Origin: JAWWPG01 sp037719575
GTDB lineage: Bacteria > Actinomycetota > Actinomycetes > Propionibacteriales > Nocardioidaceae
Length of the DNA: 24,288 nt
Reading direction: 5' to 3'
Assembly (NCBI GenBank): GCA_037719575.1
Contig: JBBJMF010000037.1
Span: forward strand, 1-24,288
Within the stretch, counting starts at the first letter, position 1, and the number at the start of each line of letters is the position of its first letter. A program made the translations under genes and the position numbers. Under the pieces are notes generated by a model, which had not been told where the DNA came from, made no database searches, and saw nothing but the letters and a program-made list of their open reading frames with translations. This document shows, piece by piece, positions 1 through 6,451 of the stretch.

Positions 1-1
1 C

Positions 2-43
2 TGGGGCGTGACCGCCGTGGTCAGACGGGTCTTCAAACGGTAG
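2..43 (+). CDS. Possible C-terminal tail of a gene entering from the left
   Basis: An open frame enters from the left edge and ends at a TAG at 41-43, giving 13 codons (WGVTAVVRRVFKR). The basic, hydrophobic composition suits the end of a real protein, but 13 residues cannot identify a family and chance is a serious alternative. Between this stop and the macrodomain gene, about 160 bases hold no other gene I can support. Confidence 0.22.
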   Translation, partial: WGVTAVVRRVFKR

Positions 44-171
44 TCGATCTGCCGACCTGCCGATCCGCGGAGCTCCCTGAACCGGGCGACGACCCTGCCC
101 GTGTTGACGCGAGGCACGTCGGAGCAAGGGCCTGACGACCTCGACGCCGCGCCGGGACACCCATGGACCCG

Positions 172-206
172 TTGCTCCGAGATGCGGGCTGACGCAGACT
201 CGACCC
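172..206 (+). promoter_or_regulatory. Candidate leaderless promoter of the macrodomain gene
   Basis: TTGCTC (172-177), a 17-nt spacer, CAGACT (195-200) and exactly 6 nt before the GTG at 207. The spacing fits a housekeeping-sigma promoter starting transcription at or next to the GTG. No Shine-Dalgarno sequence precedes this start, which agrees with a leaderless mRNA. Inferred from sequence only. Confidence 0.5.
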
Positions 207-707
207 GTGGACCTCGAGCTCGTCACCGGAGACATCACCCAGCAGCAGGTCGATGCGATCGTCAACGCTGCCAACACCGCGATGCGCGGGGGAGGCGGCG
301 TCGACGGCGCGATCCACCGCGCGGGCGGGCCCGCGGTCCTCGCCGACTGTCGGGTGCGCTTCCCGCACGGCCTCGAGACCGGACAGGCCGGCTGGACGAC
401 CGCCGGCGATCTGCCCGCCACCTGGGTCATCCACGTCGTCGGACCGAACTACCTCGCCGGTCAGCGCGACAGGGACCTGCTGACGTCGTGCTACCGCAAC
501 GCGCTCGCCGTGGCTGACACCGTGCGCGCCGTCAGCATCGCGTTTCCGCTGGTGTCCGCCGGCGTCTACGGCTGGCCGCTTGACGACGCGGCACGGGCGG
601 CCGTTGAGACGTTGCGCGCCACACCTACCGCGGTCGAGCGCTGCCGGCTCGTGGCGTTCGGGAGTCCGTCGTACGACGCCCTCGAGCGCGCGTTGACAGC
701 GTCGTGA
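207..707 (+). CDS. Macrodomain protein (O-acetyl-ADP-ribose deacetylase-like)
   Basis: This 166-residue protein is a single macrodomain, a fold that binds ADP-ribose and in bacteria usually hydrolyses O-acetyl-ADP-ribose or removes mono-ADP-ribose from proteins. The N-terminal GDITQQQVDAIVNAAN (residues 8-23) is the family signature, including the Asn pair that positions the distal ribose. It is followed by the glycine-rich GGGGVDGAIHRAGG loop and, later, the PLVSAGVYGWP phosphate loop. The length is typical of stand-alone YmdB/MacroD-type proteins, so the gene looks complete. The GTG start is chosen because the signature begins a few residues later and a promoter-like element lies 6 nt upstream. 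It stands alone. Its stop codon directly abuts the broken end of an alpha/beta hydrolase gene on the other strand, so it may mark a recombination junction. The exact substrate cannot be read from sequence. Confidence 0.93.
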   Translation: MDLELVTGDITQQQVDAIVNAANTAMRGGGGVDGAIHRAGGPAVLADCRVRFPHGLETGQAGWTTAGDLPATWVIHVVGPNYLAGQRDRDLLTSCYRNALAVADTVRAVSIAFPLVSAGVYGWPLDDAARAAVETLRATPTAVERCRLVAFGSPSYDALERALTAS

Positions 708-871
708 GTGGCCGCGGAAGTGGAAGAAGACCCGGCTGCCGCGGACGCCGGACCCGAACGGCCTGGTCACGCGATCGAGGCCGCGAGGCCGTGGGCGAAG
801 ACGGTGACCGGCTCTCCGCTGCCTGTGACCAGCACCTCGAGCGGGCCGTCCGGGCCGTCGACCAGTGGCAC
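708..871 (-). pseudogene. Remnant of alpha/beta hydrolase gene (frameshifted, truncated)
   Basis: Starting at a GTG (871-869) just after the DUF2516 stop, the minus strand encodes VPLVDGPDGPLEVLVTGSGE, then PVTVFAHGLAASIA and a TGA (769-767). This is the N-terminal strand and HG oxyanion motif of an alpha/beta hydrolase. The similarity does not end there: in another frame the sequence continues TRPFGSGVRGSRVFFHFRGHS, as expected for the next segment of these enzymes. Restoring one base near 767-770 would join the two parts. It then stops at about 708, at the macrodomain stop codon, with the lid, the nucleophile Ser and the catalytic His missing. An alpha/beta hydrolase downstream of DUF2516 is, from memory, common in related actinobacteria. 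I call it a decayed remnant. Only the frameshift, not the truncation, could be a sequencing error. Confidence 0.75.
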
Positions 872-876
872 GTGAC

Positions 877-1161
877 TCAGTAGTGCCGCATGGCGCGCAG
901 CGTCGGCCGCACATCCGCGAGGTAGACGCATGCGGCGACGGTCCCGGCCAGGTTCAGCGGCTGCAGCGGCGACCACAACAGCACCTGCAGGGCGAGGAAC
1001 ACGGCGAGCAGGATCAGCCAGAAGGCCTTGTTCTGCTTGTCAGCCGCAACGAAGAACGCGTCCTTTCGGTAGACCGCGTCGAGGAGCGCAAAGACCTTCA
1101 CAGCGAGCAGCGCAAAAAAGAGCACCCGCAGGATGCCCAGCTCGATCGTGGCCGCGATCAT
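877..1161 (-). CDS. DUF2516 family small membrane protein
   Basis: This 94-residue protein has two hydrophobic stretches, about residues 5-27 and 45-65, separated by a polar loop (YRKDAFFVAADKQNKAFW). It ends in YLADVRPTLRAMRHY, the conserved C-terminus of the DUF2516 family, as in M. tuberculosis Rv0476. It is predicted to sit in the cytoplasmic membrane with two to three helices; its biochemical role is unknown. The gene lies downstream of the HBHA-like gene on the same strand, an order conserved in mycobacteria, but a strong hairpin separates the two and it has its own promoter-like element. The ATG is preceded 6 nt upstream by TAAACT, suggesting a leaderless transcript. The gene that should follow it is broken. 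Confidence 0.88.
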   Translation of the reverse strand: MIAATIELGILRVLFFALLAVKVFALLDAVYRKDAFFVAADKQNKAFWLILLAVFLALQVLLWSPLQPLNLAGTVAACVYLADVRPTLRAMRHY

Positions 1162-1173
1162 CCGTCCAGTTTA
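1162..1173 (-). promoter_or_regulatory. Candidate leaderless -10 of the DUF2516 gene
   Basis: On the minus strand TAAACT (1173-1168) is followed by GGACGG and then the ATG at 1161. A TANNNT hexamer 6 nt before the start codon is the arrangement expected for a leaderless actinobacterial mRNA. No clear -35 is visible. Confidence 0.5.
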
Positions 1174-1247
1174 CCGGTGCGGTCTCACGCTCCCGTGGTG
1201 CGCACGTTGCGACGGCCGGCCTCCGGGCTCCGTGCTACCCGCAGCAC

Positions 1248-1286
1248 GAACGGGCCCGGAGAGTGGTTGCTCTCCGGGGCCCGTTC
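1248..1286 (-). terminator. Strong hairpin, probable terminator after the HBHA-like gene
   Basis: An almost perfect inverted repeat has arms GAACGGGCCCGGAGAG (1248-1263) and CTCTCCGGGGCCCGTTC (1270-1286). This gives a stem of about 16 bp with one bulged G and a 6-nt loop. It lies 42 bp beyond the HBHA-like stop codon. There is no long T-run, which is usual for high-GC actinobacterial terminators. It would separate the HBHA-like transcript from DUF2516. Confidence 0.75.
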
Positions 1287-1327
1287 ATCCGCGGCGTCCG
1301 ACGTCGGGTCGCTCCACCTGGTCGAGG

Positions 1328-2044
1328 TCAGCTCGGGGTGCTGGCCTGCTTCGCGGTTGTGGACCTCTTGGCGGCCGCGGTCGAGGCGGTCGTCTTCTTG
1401 GAGGTAGCGGCCTTCTTGGCGGCTGACCGCTTCGCGGTCTTCTTAGCCGCAGTCTTCTTAGCCGCGGTCTTGGCGGTCGCAGTCTTCCTGGCCGGGCTCT
1501 TCTTGGCGGCGGTCTTGGCGGCCGGCTGCTGGCTCGCCGACGTGTTCGCAGCCTTTTGGGCAGCCGTTCTCGGGGCGACCGGCCTCGTCCGCAGCGGGCT
1601 CGAGGCGGGCCGCGAGATCGGCGTGGTGTCGACCTCGACCTTGACGGCGTCCGGGACATCGCGACGGACCTGGGTCACCAGGCTCTTGCCGCGTCCGGCG
1701 AGCTCGCCGTAGGTGGAGAACGCTGCCGACACGACGTCGGCAAACAGCGACTGCGCCCTGACGGGCCACTCCTGGGCCTTCTCGGGCAGCGCGCGGAGCT
1801 GCTCCGGCGCAGCCATCATGTCGGCCTGGAAGGACTCGACGCGGTCCGCGATGCCGGCCTGCGCCTGGTCACGGAACGCCTTCGGGTCGAAGTCGGCAGC
1901 GCGAACGGCCAGCTCGTCGCGGGCGGCACGGAGCTTCTCGACGGCCAGGTCGCCGGCACCCACGACGGCAAGCAGCGGGGTGGAGTTCGCGATGGTCTCT
2001 TCGATGTCCTTGATGCGAATGCGGTCGATGAGCATGGCGGTCAT
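1328..2044 (-). CDS. HBHA-like protein with lysine/alanine-rich tail
   Basis: The 238-residue product has two parts. Residues 1 to about 140 are helical and coiled-coil-like, beginning MTAMLIDRIRIKDIEETIAN and continuing with LRAARDELAVRAADFDPKAF. The last 80 or so residues are an Ala/Lys/Thr/Pro-rich tail with repeated AAKK, TAKT and AKKTAAKK motifs. This matches mycobacterial heparin-binding haemagglutinin (HbhA, Rv0475), a surface adhesin whose lysine-rich tail binds heparan sulfate. In free-living relatives it may instead bind nucleic acid, lipid or wall polymers; histone H1-like tails look similar. The regulator-HBHA-DUF2516 order is the same as Rv0474-Rv0476, supporting orthology. The ATG at 2044 has GAGAGGAAGCGC in front of it; a second in-frame ATG at 2035 (MLIDRIRIKD) is possible. 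The 5' leader carries 14-bp tandem repeats. Confident on family, unsure on function. Confidence 0.85.
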   Translation of the reverse strand: MTAMLIDRIRIKDIEETIANSTPLLAVVGAGDLAVEKLRAARDELAVRAADFDPKAFRDQAQAGIADRVESFQADMMAAPEQLRALPEKAQEWPVRAQSLFADVVSAAFSTYGELAGRGKSLVTQVRRDVPDAVKVEVDTTPISRPASSPLRTRPVAPRTAAQKAANTSASQQPAAKTAAKKSPARKTATAKTAAKKTAAKKTAKRSAAKKAATSKKTTASTAAAKRSTTAKQASTPS

Positions 2045-2056
2045 GCGCTTCCTCTC

Positions 2057-2120
2057 GGGTTCAGTCTTTCGGGTTCAGTCTTTCGGGTTCAGTCTTTCGG
2101 GTTCAGGCTCCTGGGTTCGA
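2057..2120. repeat. 14-bp tandem repeat in the leader of the HBHA-like gene
   Basis: Three perfect copies of GGGTTCAGTCTTTC (2057-2070, 2071-2084, 2085-2098) are followed by a degenerate copy (2099-2112) and the first bases of a fifth (2113-2120). On the transcribed strand the unit reads GAAAGACTGAACCC. The array fills more than half of the 110-bp gap between the XRE stop and the HBHA-like start, and the last copy touches the ribosome-binding region. Copy number could vary by slippage. Confidence 0.95.
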
Positions 2121-2154
2121 TCCCGGCGGCGCGAGGACGGCGTACCGGGCGCTC

Positions 2155-2508
2155 TCACGTCTGGACGGGGTGTTCGGACTCGTGGCGGAACGACTCGTAG
2201 ATATCGAGGAGCACGCGCTTCTGCCGCTCGGTGAGGGCGGTGTCCGCGAGGACGGCCAGCTCGACAGACCGATCCTCGTGCTCGTCGGGGTCGAGGATGC
2301 CGGCCCGCATGTAGAGCGTCTCCGCCGAGATGCGCAGCCCCTTCGCGAGCTGCTGGAGCACCTCCGCAGAGGGTTTGCGCAGGCCACGCTCGATCTGGCT
2401 GAGATAGGGGTTCGACACCCCGGTCTGGTCGGCGAGCTGGCGCAGGGTCAGCCGGGCCCCGCGGCGCTGCTCCTTGAGGAACTCGCCGAGGGACTCCAGG
2501 GTGGCCAT
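2155..2508 (-). CDS. XRE-family helix-turn-helix regulator (Rv0474-like)
   Basis: This 117-residue protein has an N-terminal HTH_3 domain (about residues 7-65). It includes GEFLKEQRRGARLTLRQLAD, then QTGVSNPYLSQIERGLRKPS and the support helices VLQQLAKGLRISAETLYMRA. The C-terminal half (residues 66-117) is acidic and probably dimerises or senses a ligand. It lies upstream of the HBHA-like gene on the same strand, as Rv0474 precedes hbhA. Rv0474 has been described as a DNA-binding regulator in mycobacteria; targets here are unknown. Two ATGs are adjacent. I prefer 2508, because CACAAT lies exactly 6 nt before it with TTGCAT 17 nt further up; 2511 adds one Met. A perfect 8-bp inverted repeat over this promoter suggests autoregulation. 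It is transcribed divergently from the asparaginase gene. Confidence 0.88.
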   Translation of the reverse strand: MATLESLGEFLKEQRRGARLTLRQLADQTGVSNPYLSQIERGLRKPSAEVLQQLAKGLRISAETLYMRAGILDPDEHEDRSVELAVLADTALTERQKRVLLDIYESFRHESEHPVQT

Positions 2509-2546
2509 CATCCCATTGTGCTTGCAACAGTTAGCAGATGCAAGCA
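2509..2546 (-). promoter_or_regulatory. XRE promoter overlapped by a perfect inverted repeat (candidate operator)
   Basis: On the minus strand TTGCAT (2543-2538), a 17-nt spacer, CACAAT (2520-2515) and 6 nt lead to the ATG at 2508. The repeat TGCTTGCA (2519-2526) and TGCAAGCA (2539-2546), separated by 12 nt, spans the spacer and touches both hexamers. That is the expected position for a repressor dimer, and the regulator encoded just downstream is the obvious candidate ligand. The repeat is seen; its role is inferred. Confidence 0.6.
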
Positions 2547-2655
2547 GGTGCACCGTGATCCGGCCCACACCCCCGACTGCGCCGCGATTCGCCTGCGCCC
2601 GCCCGGCGTGGAAACCCCTCCGAAGCGCAGACGAATGCCGAGAGGGGGCTGGGGG

Positions 2656-2667
2656 TACGCTCGCGCC
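2656..2667 (+). promoter_or_regulatory. Candidate leaderless -10 of the asparaginase gene
   Basis: TACGCT (2656-2661) lies 6 nt before the GTG at 2668. It fits the TANNNT -10 consensus. No convincing -35 or Shine-Dalgarno sequence is visible, so a leaderless transcript is the simplest reading, and it supports the chosen start. Confidence 0.48.
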
Positions 2668-3645
2668 GTGACCGCGCCGGAGATCCTCCTCGACATCGTG
2701 CGGTCCGGGTTTGTCGAGGGCCACCATCGCGGGTCGGTCATCGCGCTGGACGCCGGCGGAGACGTGGCCTGGGCCATCGGGGACGTCCGCTCGCCCTGCT
2801 ATCCCCGCTCCTGCAACAAGCCTATCCAGGCGGTCGGCATGCTCCGCCTGGGCCTCGACCTGCGCGGCGAGCTGCTCGCCCTGTGCGCGGCCAGCCACTC
2901 CGGAGAGGACTTCCACCTGGACGGGGTACGGCGCATCCTGGCCGCGGCCGGTCTCGACGAGGACGCCCTCCAGACGCCTCCCGACTACCCCCTCGACGAG
3001 CCGGCCCGGGTCGCCTACATCCAGGCCGGCCACGCTCCCTCCCGGATCGCGATGAACTGCTCGGGCAAGCACGCCGCCATGCTCGCCACCTGCATCGCGA
3101 ACGGCTGGCCGACCGACACCTACCTGTCGGCGGACCACCCGTTGCAGACGGCGCTTGCCGTGACGTTCGTCGAGCTGACTGGCGAGCCCATCGCATCGGT
3201 CGGCGTCGACGGGTGTGGCGCACCGCTCTTCGCCACCTCGCTCGTCGGGCTGGCCCGTGGCTTCCGTGCCCTCGTCGTCGCTGCGCCCGGCACCCCCGAG
3301 CGCCGTGTCGCCGAGGCCTTCGCCGCCCATCCCGAGTACGCGTCCGGCACCCGCCGCGACGAGGCAGCGCTGCTGACCGCCGTACCGGGAGCCGTCGGCA
3401 AGGCCGGGGCGGAAGCCTGCTACGCAGTCGCCCTGCCGGACGGGCGTGCCGTCGCCCTGAAGATCGACGACGGCACGCCGCGAGCCAGGCCGCCGGTGAT
3501 GGCCGCCGCCCTTCGTCGGCTGGGAGTCGGTGCCGAGCCGGGCGTCGACACGGCGGGTCTCGACGCGACCGGCGTGGCGGTCCTCTACGGCGGAGGGCGA
3601 CCGGTCGGCAGGCTCCGCATCGCCCATCCGACACTGATGTCCTAG
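2668..3645 (+). CDS. L-asparaginase, Asparaginase_II (R. etli AnsA-type) family
   Basis: This 325-residue protein would hydrolyse L-asparagine to aspartate and ammonia in the cytoplasm, supplying nitrogen or aspartate. It belongs to the family of the Rhizobium etli inducible enzyme (PF06089), unrelated to E. coli AnsA/AnsB. Family motifs occur in order: SPCYPRSCNKPIQAVGM near residues 36-52, CAASHSGEDFH near 73-83, MNCSGKHAAML near 130-140 and VGVDGCGAPLFA near 178-190. The paired Ser-Lys and Cys positions of the active site are therefore present. Length is normal. The frame is open for about 500 bp further upstream, but that stretch is antisense to the XRE gene. The GTG at 2668 puts the family start (TAPEILLDIVRSGFVEGHHR) at the terminus. 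The next gene begins 31 bp downstream with its own -10-like element. Confidence 0.9.
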   Translation: MTAPEILLDIVRSGFVEGHHRGSVIALDAGGDVAWAIGDVRSPCYPRSCNKPIQAVGMLRLGLDLRGELLALCAASHSGEDFHLDGVRRILAAAGLDEDALQTPPDYPLDEPARVAYIQAGHAPSRIAMNCSGKHAAMLATCIANGWPTDTYLSADHPLQTALAVTFVELTGEPIASVGVDGCGAPLFATSLVGLARGFRALVVAAPGTPERRVAEAFAAHPEYASGTRRDEAALLTAVPGAVGKAGAEACYAVALPDGRAVALKIDDGTPRARPPVMAAALRRLGVGAEPGVDTAGLDATGVAVLYGGGRPVGRLRIAHPTLMS

Positions 3646-3664
3646 TCCGTCCCGGTCGTCGTGA

Positions 3665-3676
3665 CACAATCGCCCG
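3665..3676 (+). promoter_or_regulatory. Candidate leaderless -10 of the APS kinase gene
   Basis: CACAAT (3665-3670) lies 6 nt before the GTG at 3677, the same hexamer and spacing as in front of the XRE gene. No Shine-Dalgarno sequence precedes the GTG. The element lies in the 31-bp gap after the asparaginase gene, implying a separate transcript. Confidence 0.45.
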
Positions 3677-4993
3677 GTGCCCGACGACCCCCCACGCCCG
3701 CCCCCAGCGGCGGCGCGGCCGACTCCCCAATGGACCCCGTCGGCGCGCGAGCGTGACGACCTCGACCTGCTGCTCAACGGCTGCTTCTCGCCCCCGCTGA
3801 CCGGGTTCGTCGACCCGGGCACGGCCGGTCAGGCGTCCGCTGTGACCCTCGTCGTCGACACCGAAACGGCCGCCCACGCCAGCTCGGCCGGTGCGCTCGA
3901 CCTCGTCGACCCCGAAGGGGCTCCGCTCGCGCGGCTGCAGGCCGACGGCACCTGGGCCGCCCCCGAGGGCGGGGTCGGACTGGTCGGGCCGGTCACCGCT
4001 GTCGCCCACAACGCGTTCGGACCGTTCCGTCGGCTCTACGTCTCCCCTGCGACCCTGCACGAGTCCCACCCGCCGGACACCCTGTTGGCGGTCGCCGTAA
4101 GACGCCCACTGTGCCCCCGCGACGTCGCCCGGATCGACGAGGCGGCCCGGGACCGGGGCACGACCGCGCTGTTGGTCGTCTGCGCCGGCGACGGCATGCC
4201 GGAGCACGTCTCCGTCCCCGCCCTGATCCGGGCCAGCCAGGCGGCAGCCCTCGAGCTCGAACGCCCCGCAGTCGTCGTCGCAGCGGCGGTCGCCGACCAC
4301 CAGGACCCGGCCACGAACGGCTGGCTGATGTCCAGCGTGTGCAGCGCCTACGCCGGGGACACGCTGACGCTCGGCGACGCACCGTCGCCGGGCGGGGGGG
4401 ATCTCACCGGCGAGATCGCCCGCATCGTCGCCGTGGACCGGCCGCCGCGAGACCGCCAGGGCGCGGTGTTCTTCTTCACGGGGTTGTCCGGCTCCGGGAA
4501 GTCCACCCTCGCGCGGGCTCTGATGGACCACATCCTCGAGAGCGGGGAACGCACCATCACGTCGCTCGACGGCGACGTCGTGCGTCATCACCTGTCCAAG
4601 GGACTCGGCTTCAGCCGCGAGGACCGCGAGACCAACATCGCGCGCATCGGCTTCGTCGCGGCGGAGATCTCCCGACACGGCGGGTTGGCCATCTGCTCGC
4701 CGATCGCCCCGTTCGAGTCGACCCGCGCCGAGGTACGTCGCATGGTGGAGCGGGCGGGTGGCGGTTTCGTGCTGATCCATGTGGCGACCCCCCTGGCCGA
4801 GTGCGAGCGCCGGGACCGCAAGGGCCTCTACGCGAAGGCCAGGGCGGGCCTGATTCCCGACTTCACCGGCATCTCGTCGCCGTACGAGGAACCGGTGAAT
4901 GCCTTGAAAGTCGACACGACCGATCGAGATATAGCAGAATGTCTGGCGGAGATCCTCGCTGAGCTCACCAACGAGGGCTGGCTCCGTTCCTGA
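3677..4993 (+). CDS. cysC: Adenylyl-sulfate kinase with degenerate ATP-sulfurylase-like N-domain
   Basis: The C-terminal domain (about residues 262-438) is a complete APS kinase, which phosphorylates adenosine 5'-phosphosulfate to PAPS. It shows the Walker A GLSGSGKST (269-277), then LDGDVVRHHLSKGLGFSRED, RETNIARIGFVAAEISRHGG and KGLYAKARAGLIPDFTGISS. Residues 1 to about 255 resemble the start of an ATP sulfurylase (LNGCFSPPLTGFVDPG), but the catalytic QxRNPxHxxH segment is replaced by VRRPLCPRDVARIDE and no HxxH remains. The sulfurylase-like part therefore cannot catalyse in the usual way and may be structural or regulatory. The real sulfurylase is CysD/CysN downstream. The gene ends 18 bp before the TauE/SafE gene and is probably cotranscribed with it. 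The GTG start is supported by a -10-like element 6 nt upstream. Confidence 0.9.
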   Translation: MPDDPPRPPPAAARPTPQWTPSARERDDLDLLLNGCFSPPLTGFVDPGTAGQASAVTLVVDTETAAHASSAGALDLVDPEGAPLARLQADGTWAAPEGGVGLVGPVTAVAHNAFGPFRRLYVSPATLHESHPPDTLLAVAVRRPLCPRDVARIDEAARDRGTTALLVVCAGDGMPEHVSVPALIRASQAAALELERPAVVVAAAVADHQDPATNGWLMSSVCSAYAGDTLTLGDAPSPGGGDLTGEIARIVAVDRPPRDRQGAVFFFTGLSGSGKSTLARALMDHILESGERTITSLDGDVVRHHLSKGLGFSREDRETNIARIGFVAAEISRHGGLAICSPIAPFESTRAEVRRMVERAGGGFVLIHVATPLAECERRDRKGLYAKARAGLIPDFTGISSPYEEPVNALKVDTTDRDIAECLAEILAELTNEGWLRS

Positions 4994-5011
4994 CCACCTC
5001 CGGAGGACCCC

Positions 5012-6280
5012 ATGCTGACATCTGCGAGCAGCTTCGTCGCTGACAACCTGATATCAGGCCATACGACCGAGCTGAAGACCGTCATCGCCGCCTTCTTCGT
5101 CGGCACCATCGTCGGAATCACCGGGATGGGCGGGGGTGCGTTGATGACGCCCGCGCTGATCTTCCTCGGTGTCGGCGACGCGTCGACGGTCGTCACCGCC
5201 GATCTGACCGCCGCGGCCGTCTACAAGTCCGCGGGCGCCACTGTGCACTGGCGCGAGGGCTCCCCGAACCTGCGACTTGCCGGCTGGCTCATCCTTGGCT
5301 CGGTCCCGTTCGCGTTCCTCGGGCCGTACGTCGTGCGATGGGTGGCGCCGGACACCGACATCGACACGACGCTCAAACGCTTCATCGGGATCGCCCTGCT
5401 GCTGGCGGCGACGACTTACGCCGCCCGGCTCTACATCCAGCTCCGGCGGGTCGTGCGAAAGCAGGCCCAGATCGTGCGGGACCCGGTCATCCGACCTATT
5501 CCCACGGTCATCGTCGGCGCCGTCGGTGGCCTGCTGGTCGGCATCACCTCGGTGGGCTCCGGCTCGGTCATCATGATCGCGTTGCTGATGCTCTACCCCA
5601 CACTCTCCGCTGTCCGCCTGGTCGGCACCGACCTGGTGCAAGCCGTGCCGCTCGTCTTCTCCGCGGCTGTCAGCAACATCATCGCGAACGGCCTGGACTG
5701 GAGCATCCTCATCCCGCTGGTGATCGGCTCGGTTCCCGGGTCGATCCTCGGCTCCAAGATCGCTCCGCGGGTGCCGGCGTCCTCCATCCGGCGTGGAATC
5801 GTGGTCGTGCTCACGGTGTCCGGCCTGGCTCTGCTCGACAAGTCCGGGTGGTGGCCCCTCGGAAACGGGCCAGACGGCGAGACGACGCACCCGCTGACGA
5901 TCGTGACGATCGGGGTCGCGATCCTCGTGGTGCTGCCGTTCGTCTGGGGGCTGCTGCGCCGCAACGCCGGGCTGCCGATGTTCGGCAAGCCCACGGTCGC
6001 CGAGATCGAGGCGCCGCCCGGGTCACCCGCGGCGAAGCGGGCTGCGAGAGCGGCCAGAAAGGCGGCTGCCGGTGCGTCCGGCTCCCCGGAGGCGGATGCC
6101 CCTGCACGCCGACCGGGCGCAAAGGCGACAGCGGCGGGTCGGCCCGCCAAGAGGGCAGCTCCCCCTGCCAAGGACCCCGCAGCGCCGGTGTCGGCTGTCG
6201 TACCGGATGGCCCGTCGACCCGCGATCCGGGCACCGACGACACCACGGATCCCGTCGAGACTCGGCCGGTCGGATCGTGA
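5012..6280 (+). CDS. TauE/SafE family sulfur-anion permease with Ala/Lys-rich tail
   Basis: This 422-residue membrane protein belongs to the TauE/SafE family (PF01925), which exports sulfite, sulfoacetate or related anions or moves sulfur compounds inward. The first 320 or so residues contain about eight hydrophobic segments, with FFVGTIVGITGMGGGALMTP (residues 30-49) and the second-half repeat VGAVGGLLVGITSVGSGSVI. These are the two pseudo-symmetric glycine-rich motifs of the family. From about residue 325 there is an unusual hydrophilic tail rich in Ala, Lys, Arg and Pro (SPAAKRAARAARKAAAG), probably cytoplasmic and disordered. The ATG has a good GGAGGA (5002-5007). Lying between cysC and cysDN suggests a role linked to sulfate activation; substrate and direction cannot be told from sequence. 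Confidence 0.87.
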   Translation: MLTSASSFVADNLISGHTTELKTVIAAFFVGTIVGITGMGGGALMTPALIFLGVGDASTVVTADLTAAAVYKSAGATVHWREGSPNLRLAGWLILGSVPFAFLGPYVVRWVAPDTDIDTTLKRFIGIALLLAATTYAARLYIQLRRVVRKQAQIVRDPVIRPIPTVIVGAVGGLLVGITSVGSGSVIMIALLMLYPTLSAVRLVGTDLVQAVPLVFSAAVSNIIANGLDWSILIPLVIGSVPGSILGSKIAPRVPASSIRRGIVVVLTVSGLALLDKSGWWPLGNGPDGETTHPLTIVTIGVAILVVLPFVWGLLRRNAGLPMFGKPTVAEIEAPPGSPAAKRAARAARKAAAGASGSPEADAPARRPGAKATAAGRPAKRAAPPAKDPAAPVSAVVPDGPSTRDPGTDDTTDPVETRPVGS

Positions 6281-6409
6281 TCTGACCAGCCACCACGACC
6301 TCGGCAGCCGGCAGCCAGTCGGCAGCAAGCCCCTGCTCCGGCGCGCTTTGCGGTGTTACGTCCGCCACTCCGCACGCGGACGCGGTCGGGGAGACGCGTC
6401 GGACACGGC

Positions 6410-6451
6410 TAGAATGAGCCCCGAATCCATCCCTCGAGGAGTCCCCCAGGT
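6410..6451 (+). promoter_or_regulatory. Promoter and ribosome-binding site of cysDN
   Basis: TAGAAT (6410-6415) is a strong -10 match, followed by a leader of about 30 nt and GAGGAG (6436-6441) 10 nt before the ATG at 6452. Unlike many starts in this window, cysD has a normal leader and ribosome-binding site. No clear -35 is seen, which may mean an activator is needed. The remaining 6281-6409 has no recognisable gene or riboswitch. Confidence 0.5.

Noticed and set aside
33..700. Minus-strand open frame beneath the macrodomain gene
   Set aside because: Only its 708-768 part resembles a protein (the hydrolase remnant); the rest is a shadow of the macrodomain gene.
2107..2125. T-arm-like sequence (GGGTTCGATCCC) suggesting a tRNA 3' end
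   Set aside because: The stem cannot form with a standard 7-nt loop, and no acceptor, D-arm or anticodon arm surrounds it; the upstream bases are the 14-bp tandem repeats.
2822..4780. Very long open frame on the minus strand across the asparaginase and cysC genes
   Set aside because: It is the antisense of two well-supported genes. Composition is Arg/Gly/Pro-rich with no family motif, as expected for shadow frames in high-GC DNA.
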